Assembly: GCA_963839525.1 (NCBI GenBank)
Contig: CAWIVJ010000023.1
Coordinates: forward strand, 62,001 to 126,000
Reading direction: 5' to 3'
Origin: CAWIVJ01 sp963839525
GTDB lineage: Bacteria; Cyanobacteriota; Vampirovibrionia; Gastranaerophilales; Gastranaerophilaceae
DNA: 64,000 nt
Numbering within the stretch: the first letter of the stretch is position 1; each line of letters starts with the position of its first letter. The notes under the pieces are model-generated. The model searched no databases. It was not told where the DNA came from and was given only the letters and a program-made list of their open reading frames with translations. The position numbers were made by a program, and so were the translations under genes. Shown here one piece after another: positions 43,312 to 51,080 of this stretch.

Positions 43312-44424
43312 TTAACCTTTTAAAATTAAATCAATATTTTCAAACAAACTGTCAATTTCATTTTTAGTTCTATTTACGTTTAGCGAAATTCTTAATCTTG
43401 GAGTCGAAACGGTTGGCGGTCTTATTGCTCTGACATCAAATCCTTTAGCTTGTAGAAATGAAGATGCTTTAACCGCGCTCAATTCAGTATTTAAAATTAA
43501 CGGAATTATTTGAGTTTTACCCTTCAAACCTAAAATATTAAAATAATTTTTATGAATATAGTCAATAATTTCTGAAAGTTTTTCTCTTCGCCAGCTTTCT
43601 TCTTGAGAAATTATTAAGGCTTGCTTTACGGCAACAGAAATTACAGGTGGTTCTGCAGTTGTATAAATAAAAGGTCTCGATTTGTTTATAAGATATTCGA
43701 TGATTTCCTTCGATGTGCAAACCAAAGCACCGCTTACTCCTAAAGCTTTTCCGCAAGTATGCAGAGTTATTAAATTTTTAAAACCAATCTTATATGTAAA
43801 CCCCTTTCCATTAATTCCGAAAATCCCTGTTGAATGGGCTTCGTCTACAATTAAATAAATATTCTTATATTCATTTATTATATTTAGAATTCCTTGGATA
43901 TCAGGAACATCTCCATCCATACTATAAACACTTTCAATACTAAGCCAAATAATTTTCGCATTTAAATTTTTTGCTTTTTCAATTTTCTCTTTTAAAGAGG
44001 TTAAATCATTATGTTTAAATTTTATAGCTTTAGCATTGGATGAATTAATTCCGTCTCTTGCGCTAGCATGAATTAATTCATCATATACAATAAAGTCATG
44101 CCTGTCAGGCAATGTTGTAAAAAGTGCGTAATTTGCCATAAATCCGGAACTGAAAAATAAACAAGCTTCCGTGTTAAAATAATCAGCTGCAAATTCTTCC
44201 AGAATTTGATGTTCTTTTTTATTGCCGGTTAAAAGCCTTGAACCACTTGAACCTAAAGCAAGACCTGCTTTTAAAGATTCTACAACAGCTTCTTTTATTT
44301 TAGTATGATTAGATAAACCCAAATAATCATTTGAAGAAAAATCAATACCGTTAATATGCTTCAATTCTCTATAATTATTGCTATTTTTTATATTTAATAA
44401 TTTTTTCTCAAACATATCCGCCAC
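43312..44424 (-). CDS. bioF: 8-amino-7-oxononanoate synthase
   Basis: 370 residues. FSSNDYLGLSNHTKIKEAV, GSSGSRLLTGNKKEHQILEE, FFSSGFMANYALFTTL, DELIHASARDGINSS, ESVYSMDGDVPDI, VDEAHSTGIFG and LHTCGKALGVSGA (PLP lysine) are all present. It joins pimeloyl-ACP and alanine, the entry to biotin ring assembly. GTG 44424 or ATG 44415 may be the start; neither has a strong ribosome site. Only 82 bases separate it from the divergent LptF/G-like gene. Confidence 0.94.
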   Translation of the reverse strand: MADMFEKKLLNIKNSNNYRELKHINGIDFSSNDYLGLSNHTKIKEAVVESLKAGLALGSSGSRLLTGNKKEHQILEEFAADYFNTEACLFFSSGFMANYALFTTLPDRHDFIVYDELIHASARDGINSSNAKAIKFKHNDLTSLKEKIEKAKNLNAKIIWLSIESVYSMDGDVPDIQGILNIINEYKNIYLIVDEAHSTGIFGINGKGFTYKIGFKNLITLHTCGKALGVSGALVCTSKEIIEYLINKSRPFIYTTAEPPVISVAVKQALIISQEESWRREKLSEIIDYIHKNYFNILGLKGKTQIIPLILNTELSAVKASSFLQAKGFDVRAIRPPTVSTPRLRISLNVNRTKNEIDSLFENIDLILKG

Positions 44425-44506
44425 ATTAACTAGTTTAACACAAAGACCGGATAAATTATTTTAATAAATTCTTTCAATTATGGTGTTTTTAATATAAAAT
44501 GTTTTT

Positions 44507-45625
44507 ATGATTGAAAATTTATTTAAAAGAATAAACACACTAGACCGATACATTTTAAGACAGGTTATTGAAATGTTTCTTATGGGTGTATTTGTTTTTA
44601 CATCAATAATATTTGCTTCAGATACTTTCATTACTCTTATAAAACAAATTTCTTTGTATGGGATTCCTTTTAAAGTAGCATTAATGATAATTATTTTGAA
44701 CTTGCCCTCTGTTTTTGTAATGACAATACCAATGGGTGTTTTGCTTTCTACCGTAATGACATTAAACAAACTAAGCTTAGCCTCGGAAATTACAGTAATG
44801 CGTTCCTGCGGTATCGGTATAAATAGAATCGCTAAATCTATTTTTATATTCGCAGCAATTATGTGCATTGCCAGTTTTGTAATAAATGAAACTATCGTAC
44901 CCATCACTACTAAACAATCTAAAGATTTAGCTTTATGGGCTTTGGGGCAAAAAAATATACCGGAAGGAAAACAAAATTTTATTTTTAAAGAATTAAAAGA
45001 TAATGGTAGTTTGAAACGACTTTTTTACGTAGGTTCTTGTAAAGATAAGATATTACATAACATAACAGTTCTTGATCTGTCAAAAGACAACGCTATTCAG
45101 GTGCTTCAAGCTAAAGATGGGGCAACTTCACCTTTAGGGTGGGAATTTAATAGAGGTGCAATTTATACAGTTGCACAAGAAGGAAAAATACTTAACACAG
45201 CTTTCTTTGAAAATTCTCTTGCCCAATTCGGAATAGACTTATCTAAAGAACTTCGTCAGAATATTGCTAAAGAACATAATTTTATTTCATTACTTCGTTA
45301 TATTATGCATAATTCAGGGAAAATCAAAGATCAAATAAATATTTATTTGATACAGCTTTATGACAAAATTGCTCTGCCTGTAACAACAATTGTTCTGGTT
45401 TTGGTAGGAGTGCCTTTGGCAATTACACCGCCCAGAGTCAGGTATAATAGAGGATTTTTATTCAGTATATTAATAATATTTACTTATTACTTAATAAGAG
45501 CATTATCAATTTCTTTTGGAGAAGCAGGAACAATTCCACCATTTTTTGCAGCTTGGACCGCTAATCTACTGCTTTTTGTGATAGGTCTTATATTATATTA
45601 CAGAAAAGTTTATACAATAACTTAA
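44507..45625 (+). CDS. LptF/LptG-family permease (YjgP/YjgQ)
   Basis: 372 residues. LDRYILRQVIEMFLMGVFVFTSIIF is the first membrane segment with the usual R-Y-x-x-R-Q opening. IPMGVLLSTVMTLNKLSLASEITVMRSCGIGINR is the coupling region that contacts the LptB ATPase. A periplasmic beta-rich domain (~150-260) and three C-terminal membrane helices (IALPVTTIVLVLVGVPLAI, FLFSILIIFTYYLI) follow. It moves lipopolysaccharide or a related lipid out of the inner membrane, so an outer membrane is implied. Only one such gene is seen here. Confidence 0.88.
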   Translation: MIENLFKRINTLDRYILRQVIEMFLMGVFVFTSIIFASDTFITLIKQISLYGIPFKVALMIIILNLPSVFVMTIPMGVLLSTVMTLNKLSLASEITVMRSCGIGINRIAKSIFIFAAIMCIASFVINETIVPITTKQSKDLALWALGQKNIPEGKQNFIFKELKDNGSLKRLFYVGSCKDKILHNITVLDLSKDNAIQVLQAKDGATSPLGWEFNRGAIYTVAQEGKILNTAFFENSLAQFGIDLSKELRQNIAKEHNFISLLRYIMHNSGKIKDQINIYLIQLYDKIALPVTTIVLVLVGVPLAITPPRVRYNRGFLFSILIIFTYYLIRALSISFGEAGTIPPFFAAWTANLLLFVIGLILYYRKVYTIT

Positions 45626-45635
45626 AAAAAATAAA

Positions 45636-46154
45636 TTATTCAATATCTTCCGGATAGTTATAAGAGTATCTAATCATATTAGAAATAACCGCAATTAATA
45701 TTCCCGCACATACACCGGCAGAGATAAATACAGAAGCAGGTCTGATTCCTTTTGTCGAATCGATTAAGTGTTTTTTGCGTACAGTTTTTAATCCAAGAAT
45801 TTTTTCATTAATTCTTGCAAATAATCCCATTACCTTATCAGAAACAGAGTTTGGAAGCTTTCTTATTTCTGTTATATTTAATTTTTTGGCATCGTATAAT
45901 TTTATAAATTCATCTTGAAATGTTTCTCTGGGTTTAGAAGTCCGAATTTTTTCAATTTCTATTTTCTTTTTCTCGAAAGCTTCTTTAGCTATATCTTTTA
46001 ATTCAGCATAAAATTCTTTATCTTTTTCCTGATTTGTAATAGGCAGAACCCACTTTAAAGTATAACCGCTAATTCCGCCAATAATAGCGGAACTAATATA
46101 GCTCATACTTCCTGCTCTTTCATTAGGGTCTCTTTGTACTGCTCTTACTGCCAT
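45636..46154 (-). CDS. Hypothetical membrane protein, 172 residues
   Basis: No family recognised. A short N-terminal hydrophobic stretch (SYISSAIIGGISGYTLKWVL), a charged helical middle rich in Lys and Glu (ELKDIAKEAFEKKKIEIEKI) and a C-terminal membrane helix (ASVFISAGVCAGILIAVISNMI) suggest two membrane spans around a cytoplasmic or periplasmic helical loop. It faces the LptF/G-like gene end to end with ten bases between. Frame and codon use look normal. Confidence 0.65.
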   Translation of the reverse strand: MAVRAVQRDPNERAGSMSYISSAIIGGISGYTLKWVLPITNQEKDKEFYAELKDIAKEAFEKKKIEIEKIRTSKPRETFQDEFIKLYDAKKLNITEIRKLPNSVSDKVMGLFARINEKILGLKTVRKKHLIDSTKGIRPASVFISAGVCAGILIAVISNMIRYSYNYPEDIE

Positions 46155-46244
46155 AGCTAATAAACCTTTACTAAAGTAAGTAAAAAAATCAAAAAAAAAA
46201 TTCTCTAGTGTTTTTTCTTAAATTTTTTGCAGTGTAACATGTCG

Positions 46245-47285
46245 TTACTTTTTTGTCAATAGTCCAATTAGATTAAGAATAAACATTATAAGAACAAGAG
46301 CAAAGACATATATTATATAATGTTTAATAGAACCAACAAAATAAGATGCAATAGCACCGGCTACAATAGCAATTGATGTTAAAATTGCAACGGTCATATT
46401 TTGAGAAAACCCCGCTTTCAACAACTTATGATGAATATGTTCAGAATCAGCCGTAAAAGGAGATTTACCCTTTAAAATTCTTCTTAAACTTGCATATGTA
46501 ATATCAATAATAGGAACAGCTAAAACAACAAAAGGAAGGATTATTGCTAAAGCTGCTGCTTTCATAACGCCGGTAATTGAAAGTGTTGCTAATAAAAACC
46601 CTGAAAACAGTGCACCGGAATCCCCCATGAAAATTTTTGCCGGATTAAAATTATAAGTTAAAAATGCAAGCATCGCTCCGGCTAAAATAAAGGCAATTAA
46701 AGCGCTAATAGGGTTTGGAGGCACCATTGCAACTGCAATTATACCTAAAGTTATTGAATTTATAGTAATAACAGATCCGGCCAATCCGTCTATTCCATCA
46801 ATAAAATTTACAGCATTGCTTATTCCAACAATCCAAAACAAAGTTATAACATAGGATAAATAAAAATTTAATTGGATTTCATTCCCCCAAGGGGTTATCA
46901 TTGAATCTATTCTTACCCCCAACAAAAAAACCAATGTTGCTATTGCAACTTGAATAAATAATTTAAATTTAGCATTTAGCGTATAAATATCATCAATTAA
47001 TCCAAGAAAAAACATTAAAGAACTACCGAGCAAAATTCCCGAAAGCAAGCTTCCATAAGGGTAATAACTTAAAAAAACCAAAAACAGAAAAGTGAGCATT
47101 GTGCTAAGCCAAATAGCAACACCGCCCAATCTTGAAATAGGTCTTGTATGTATTTTTCTCTCATTAGGAACATCAATTAAGCCTTGTTTTTTTGAATAAG
47201 CAATAACAAGCGGTACAATAAATACCCCTAATAGGTAGGATATTATTGCTCCTATTATATGTGCTTCTGATAGCTTAATAATCAT
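46245..47285 (-). CDS. WecA/TagO-type undecaprenyl-phosphate sugar-1-phosphate transferase
   Basis: 346 residues with about ten membrane helices. IAYSKKQGLIDVPNERKIH and TRPISRLGG at the start, FFLGLIDDIYTLNAKFKLF (D-D motif), NAVNFIDGIDGLAGSV, IFMGDSGALFSGF and DSEHIHHKLLKAG (H-I-H-H loop) define the MraY/WecA family, and the sequence fits the WecA/TagO branch. It attaches GlcNAc-1-phosphate or a similar sugar to the lipid carrier, starting a surface glycan. It could be the initiating enzyme for the glycan made by the transferases at 1-12424. GlyA lies 12 bases upstream on the same strand. Confidence 0.88.
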   Translation of the reverse strand: MIIKLSEAHIIGAIISYLLGVFIVPLVIAYSKKQGLIDVPNERKIHTRPISRLGGVAIWLSTMLTFLFLVFLSYYPYGSLLSGILLGSSLMFFLGLIDDIYTLNAKFKLFIQVAIATLVFLLGVRIDSMITPWGNEIQLNFYLSYVITLFWIVGISNAVNFIDGIDGLAGSVITINSITLGIIAVAMVPPNPISALIAFILAGAMLAFLTYNFNPAKIFMGDSGALFSGFLLATLSITGVMKAAALAIILPFVVLAVPIIDITYASLRRILKGKSPFTADSEHIHHKLLKAGFSQNMTVAILTSIAIVAGAIASYFVGSIKHYIIYVFALVLIMFILNLIGLLTKK

Positions 47286-47297
47286 TTTTAATTCCTT

Positions 47298-48533
47298 TTA
47301 ATATAACGGATATTTTAAACAAAGTTTTAAAGAACGTTCTTTTAAATTTTTTAACCCTTGCTCATTATCTGATGAAAGTACTGATGACGCAATAATTTTT
47401 CCAACCTCTTTCATATCATCTTCCTTGAAACCTCTGGTGGTAACGGCAGGTGTACCCAACCTTACTCCGCTTGTTACAAAAGGGCTTTGAGGGTCATTTG
47501 GAACAGTATTTTTATTTGCGGTAATCCCTACAAGTTCTAATATGTTTGAAATTTCCTTACCTGTTTTATTATATTTTCTTAAATCAAGAGTCATCACGTG
47601 ATTTTCTGTATAACCGCCTACAATTTCCATTGCTTCATCAGTTAAACTTGTTGAAAGAACCTTTGCATTTTTAACAATTTGTTGGGCGTAGGTTTTAAAT
47701 TCGGGCTTTGAAGCTTCTAAAAGTGCGATTGCTTTTCCTGCAATAATATGCTCTAAAGGTCCGCCTTGAATTCCCGGGAATACGGCTTTATCAATTGCTG
47801 CGGCATGTTCTTGTGCACACATAACAATTCCGCCGCGAGGACCCCTCAAAGATTTATGCGTTGTTGTTGTTATAAAATGAGCATAACCTGATGGAGATGG
47901 GTGAACTTCACCGACAACAAGTCCTGCAATATGTGCAATATCAGCCATCAAATAAGCTCCAATACCGTCAGCTATTTCTCTAAATTTTTTAAAATCAATA
48001 ATTTTTGAATAGTTGCTTGCACCACAAATTATCATTTTAGGTCTGTGTTCCTGAGCCAGTTTTTCTACTTCATTATAATCTATAAATCCGTTTTCATCCA
48101 CGCCATAACTTACAACATCGAAATACATTCCTGAAAAATTAACGGGAGAACCGTGAGTTAAATGTCCGCCGTTTGATAAATCCATCCCCATGATTTTATC
48201 ACCCGGTTTTAAAAAAGCTAAAAGAACAGCCATATTAGCTTGCGCACCACTATGCGGCTGAACATTTGCATGCTCCACCTTGAAAAGTTTTTTTGCTCTT
48301 TCTTGAGCAATCTCTTCAATTACATCTACATTTTCACAGCCGTTATAAAATCTTTTATAAGGTTTTCCCTCAGCATATTTATTAGTTAAAATAGTTCCGC
48401 ATGCTGCCATAATTGCAGGAGAAGTAAAATTTTCACTGGCGATAAGCTCTATTGTATTTTGTTGCCTTTTTAGCTCCTTTTCAATATACTCAGCTACCTG
48501 CGGATCAGTCTTTCTAATAATATCTAATTCCAT
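47298..48533 (-). CDS. glyA: Serine hydroxymethyltransferase
   Basis: 411 residues, the usual length. IELIASENFTSPAIMAACGT, NKYAEGKPYKRFYNGCENVD, NVQPHSGAQANMAVL, GHLTHGSPVNFSG, DIAHIAGLVVGEVHPSP and FITTTTHKSLRGPRGG with the PLP lysine near 225 are intact. It interconverts serine and glycine with tetrahydrofolate. GGAGG precedes ATG 48533. The 30 bases before that run into a large inverted repeat (48564-48657), whose left arm holds a possible -10 box for this gene. Confidence 0.97.
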   Translation of the reverse strand: MELDIIRKTDPQVAEYIEKELKRQQNTIELIASENFTSPAIMAACGTILTNKYAEGKPYKRFYNGCENVDVIEEIAQERAKKLFKVEHANVQPHSGAQANMAVLLAFLKPGDKIMGMDLSNGGHLTHGSPVNFSGMYFDVVSYGVDENGFIDYNEVEKLAQEHRPKMIICGASNYSKIIDFKKFREIADGIGAYLMADIAHIAGLVVGEVHPSPSGYAHFITTTTHKSLRGPRGGIVMCAQEHAAAIDKAVFPGIQGGPLEHIIAGKAIALLEASKPEFKTYAQQIVKNAKVLSTSLTDEAMEIVGGYTENHVMTLDLRKYNKTGKEISNILELVGITANKNTVPNDPQSPFVTSGVRLGTPAVTTRGFKEDDMKEVGKIIASSVLSSDNEQGLKNLKERSLKLCLKYPLY

Positions 48534-48563
48534 CTTATACTCCTCCCAAATTTTTACATTAAT

Positions 48564-48657
48564 AATTATAAAACAAACAATAAAAAAGATGAAGACAAAT
48601 AAAAAGCAACCACTTGTTTTTTCAAATAGCTGCTTTTTTATTGTTTGTTTTATAATT
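48564..48657. repeat. 25-bp perfect inverted repeat around a terminator-like hairpin
   Basis: The arms 48564-48588 and 48633-48657 are exact complements, 25 of 25 bases. Between them the minus strand has GCAGCTATTTG, A6, CAAGTGGTTGC then T5, an imperfect hairpin with a T-run that looks like an intrinsic terminator for the small gene 48679-48843. Each arm contains TATAAT reading outward, so a promoter-like -10 faces glyA on the minus strand and another faces the small gene on the plus strand. Confidence 0.85.
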
Positions 48658-48678
48658 TCTCAACTAATCAGTCTTAAG

Positions 48679-48843
48679 CTATAAAAGACCTAATACTTTT
48701 TTGTACCAGGAAAATGTTTCGATTTCTAAACCATTAAATGTTGTTTTTAAACATTGACGTTTTAAATAGGTGTCAAATTCTTCATTAAAATTTTCTTTTC
48801 TTTTCTTTTCTTTAATGTTTGATGCTGTTGCTAGACTGACCAT
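48679..48843 (-). CDS. Small protein, 54 residues
   Basis: ATG 48843 to TAG 48679 encodes 54 residues: MVSLATASNIKEKKRKENFN, then EEFDTYLKRQCLKTTFNGLE, then IETFSWYKKVLGLL. AAGGAG lies seven bases upstream and an extended -10 promoter at 48902-48910 fits a ~50-base leader. No membrane segment or known motif is visible; it is basic at the N-terminus. A pentamer repeat at 48791-48813 encodes the KEKKRKEN part. It precedes glyA on the same strand, separated by the inverted repeat. Function unknown, but start, ribosome site and promoter together make it a credible gene. Confidence 0.65.
   Translation of the reverse strand: MVSLATASNIKEKKRKENFNEEFDTYLKRQCLKTTFNGLEIETFSWYKKVLGLL
48791..48813. repeat. 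Pentanucleotide tandem repeat (TTTTC)4
   Basis: TTTTC is repeated four times and followed by TTT, inside the small gene 48679-48843. Gain or loss of one unit shifts the frame after about residue 17, so the tract could switch the gene on and off. Confidence 0.8.
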
Positions 48844-48901
48844 TTCATTCTCCTTATCTTACTTTACACTAACTATATATAAATTTGATATCTCTGGACG
48901 C

Positions 48902-48910
48902 ATTATAACA
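48902..48910 (-). promoter_or_regulatory. Extended -10 promoter before the small gene
   Basis: The minus strand reads TGTTATAAT (TG-n-TATAAT, hexamer at 48902-48907) with TAGACT 17 bases upstream. The start of transcription should fall near 48895. It could serve the 54-residue gene and, by read-through, glyA. Confidence 0.6.
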
Positions 48911-49083
48911 CGAAAGTTTTGTCAAGTCTAGTCATGATAAAACCTGTGAAAGTTAAAAATTGCTATTAATAGGGGGGTGAACTTGTAAATTTTTGTAACA
49001 ATGTTTTGTTTTTTTAAAAATACTCTGTTTTGACAGGAAATTATTTAAAAACTTCAATAACATTTTTTATTGGATAAAAAAAC

Positions 49084-49112
49084 TTGACAGTAAAAATTGT
49101 TTATGATATAAA
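49084..49112 (+). promoter_or_regulatory. Strong sigma-70 promoter before rimO
   Basis: TTGACA at 49084-49089, exactly 17 bases, then TATAAA at 49107-49112. This is the best promoter match in the window. Transcription should begin near 49119, leaving a 138-base leader before rimO that contains a terminator-like hairpin at 49138-49172. The rest of 48911-49083 holds no gene that I can support. Confidence 0.75.
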
Positions 49113-49137
49113 ATTAGTGGGGTAAATGTATATTTAT

Positions 49138-49172
49138 AAGCTTTGGACACTTTCCAAGGCTTTTTGTTTTTT
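49138..49172 (+). terminator. Intrinsic terminator or attenuator in the rimO leader
   Basis: AAGCTTTGGA, loop CACTT, TCCAAGGCTT (one G-T pair), followed directly by TTTTGTTTTTT. It lies about 20-50 bases after the predicted start of the promoter at 49084, so it could end a ~50-base RNA or control read-through into rimO. Confidence 0.65.
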
Positions 49173-49256
49173 AAATATTTGACTACTAACTCCTCTTTAG
49201 AGGGATTAATTTGATATTTGCTTGTAGTAAAATAGACTTTAAAAAAGGTAGGACAA

Positions 49257-50603
49257 ATGAAAATAGCATTAGTGAACCATGGTTGTTCAAAAAATTTGAT
49301 AGATTCTGAACTCATGCTCGGGCTTTTAACAAAAAAAGGTTATGAAATTACTCTTGATGAAAATAAGGCTCAGATAGTTATAATTAATACGTGTTCTTTC
49401 ATCCATGATGCGGAGGAAGAGTCGGTTCGTTCTATTCTAAGTCTGGTTCAATCAGGAAAAAAGGTTATTGTAACAGGATGTTTGCCTCAAAAACATAAAG
49501 AGGAGTTAAAAGAAGCAATCCCGGAAATTGTTGCTATGCTTGGAACAGCCGATTTTAATAAAATTGTCGATGTTGTAGATAGAATAAAAGGATGCATTAA
49601 AGACAGCGGTGATGAAAGCACGACAGCCTGTATTTCACATAATGAATTAATTTCGCATATTTCCCATAAGCCGGAATATGTTTATCCCGAGGGCGTAGAA
49701 AGACAACAAATAACAGTAGGAGCAAGTTCATATTTAAAAATTGCGGACGGCTGTAATTATAAATGCGGATATTGTATTATCCCTCAACTTAGAGGTGCTT
49801 ATAGTTCAAGAAAAATGGAAAATATAGTTCAAGAAGCAAAAGATTTAGCGGCTAAAGGCGTAGCTGAAATAGTCCTTGTTGCTCAAGATACTACCAGCTA
49901 CGGAACTGATATTTATGGAAAGCCCATGCTGGTAACGCTTTTAGAACAATTAAATGAAATAGAGGAACTGTCCTGGATTAGAATTATGTATGCCTATCCA
50001 TCAAAGATTACAGACGACTTAATTCATTGTATTGCAAAATCAGAAAAAATAGTTAAATATATCGATATTCCTTTTCAACACTCTCATCCGGAAATATTGG
50101 AAGCAATGCGCCGTCCGATATTTGATTATGAAATTTTAGTGAAAAAATTGAGAGATAAAATTCCGAATGTTGCTATCAGAACTGCTTTTATAGTTGGTTA
50201 TCCTGGAGAAACAGATAGTTATTTTGAGCATCTATATAATTTTGTAGAAAAAATGAAATTTGATAAAATGGGAGTTTTTAAGTATTCAAGAGAACAAAAT
50301 ACTGTTTCTTATGATATGGTAGACCAAGTTCCGGAAAAAATTAAGCAAGAAAGATTTGATACTTTAATGAAACTTCAACAAAAAATTTCAAAAGAAATTA
50401 ACGCAACATTTGTGGGCAAAACTCTTCCTTGTATGATTGAAAATATTAATAGTGACGGTCTTATAATTGCACGTTCACAGCGTGATGCTGCGGAAATAGA
50501 TGGTCTGGTTTATATTGATACTAAAAAATCTCTTACTCCGGGGGATATAGAAAATGTTTTAATAAAATCTTATGATGAATACGACCTTTATGGAGTGTTG
50601 TAA
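49257..50603 (+). CDS. rimO: Ribosomal protein S12 methylthiotransferase
   Basis: 448 residues. The N-terminal UPF0004 domain has the three cluster cysteines in NHGCSKN, INTCSF and VTGCLPQ. The radical-SAM core carries KIADGCNYKCGYCIIPQLRG (C-x3-C-x2-C), EIVLVAQDTTSYGTDIYG, YIDIPFQHSHPEILEAMRR and IVGYPGET. A C-terminal TRAM domain (GKTLPCMIEN) follows. It methylthiolates the conserved Asp of S12. QDTTSYG and the S12-type spacing favour RimO over MiaB. AGGTAGGA precedes ATG 49257. Confidence 0.93.
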   Translation: MKIALVNHGCSKNLIDSELMLGLLTKKGYEITLDENKAQIVIINTCSFIHDAEEESVRSILSLVQSGKKVIVTGCLPQKHKEELKEAIPEIVAMLGTADFNKIVDVVDRIKGCIKDSGDESTTACISHNELISHISHKPEYVYPEGVERQQITVGASSYLKIADGCNYKCGYCIIPQLRGAYSSRKMENIVQEAKDLAAKGVAEIVLVAQDTTSYGTDIYGKPMLVTLLEQLNEIEELSWIRIMYAYPSKITDDLIHCIAKSEKIVKYIDIPFQHSHPEILEAMRRPIFDYEILVKKLRDKIPNVAIRTAFIVGYPGETDSYFEHLYNFVEKMKFDKMGVFKYSREQNTVSYDMVDQVPEKIKQERFDTLMKLQQKISKEINATFVGKTLPCMIENINSDGLIIARSQRDAAEIDGLVYIDTKKSLTPGDIENVLIKSYDEYDLYGVL

Positions 50604-50727
50604 AAATATTTAAAAATACATTTTAAGATTTTTGCTTAACTTGCCAGATATAATAATACTCATGTCTAATGGAATATTTTAAATTATGTTTTATATTGTC
50701 AATTGTTAGTTGCTTAAAAGGAGTCAT

Positions 50728-51063
50728 ATGATTGATTTACTTATAAATTGGGTATTATTTGCCTTAGCATTGCTTTTCGTTGCTTTAATTATCCCCGGCA
50801 TCACTTTTTCCGGCTTTGTTCCTGCATTATTGGCCGCTATAGTTATAGGTCTTGTTAACATTTTTATAAGACCTTTGTTATTAATTTTAACGTTGCCTAT
50901 TAACTTGCTTACTTTAGGGTTATTTACTTTTGTAATAAATGCTCTTATGTTTTGGCTTGTATCGAAATTAGTTCCCGGTTTTTTTGTAAGCGGCTTTTTA
51001 GCTGCGTTATTAGGCTCAATACTATTGTCTATTCTTAGTCTCTTTATTCACAGAATGTATTAA
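50728..51063 (+). CDS. Phage holin family IV-like membrane protein
   Basis: 111 residues from ATG 50728, with AAGGAG five bases upstream; the TTG at 50710 is the wrong start. Four membrane helices are evident (LLINWVLFALALLFVALIIP, FVPALLAAIVIGLVNIF, LPINLLTLGLFTFVINALMF, GFLAALLGSILLSILSLFI) with PLLLILTLPINLLTLG, the signature of the DUF360/mycobacterial four-TMS holin family. Despite the name most members are chromosomal and unlinked to phage, as here. It converges on fliI with 17 bases between. Confidence 0.85.
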   Translation: MIDLLINWVLFALALLFVALIIPGITFSGFVPALLAAIVIGLVNIFIRPLLLILTLPINLLTLGLFTFVINALMFWLVSKLVPGFFVSGFLAALLGSILLSILSLFIHRMY

Positions 51064-51080
51064 TATTTTATTCTTTAGTG

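Noticed and set aside
44461..44907. Open frame of 148 codons on the minus strand
   Set aside because: It lies antisense within the LptF/G-like gene, has no family features and no ribosome site; it is a shadow of the real gene.
49067..49315. Open frame of 82 codons on the minus strand before rimO
   Set aside because: It covers the rimO promoter and leader and the rimO start, has no ribosome site and an ordinary AT-rich composition.
50728..51063. Prophage remnant, from the holin-type name
   Set aside because: No other phage gene is near, and this family is widespread on bacterial chromosomes outside prophages.
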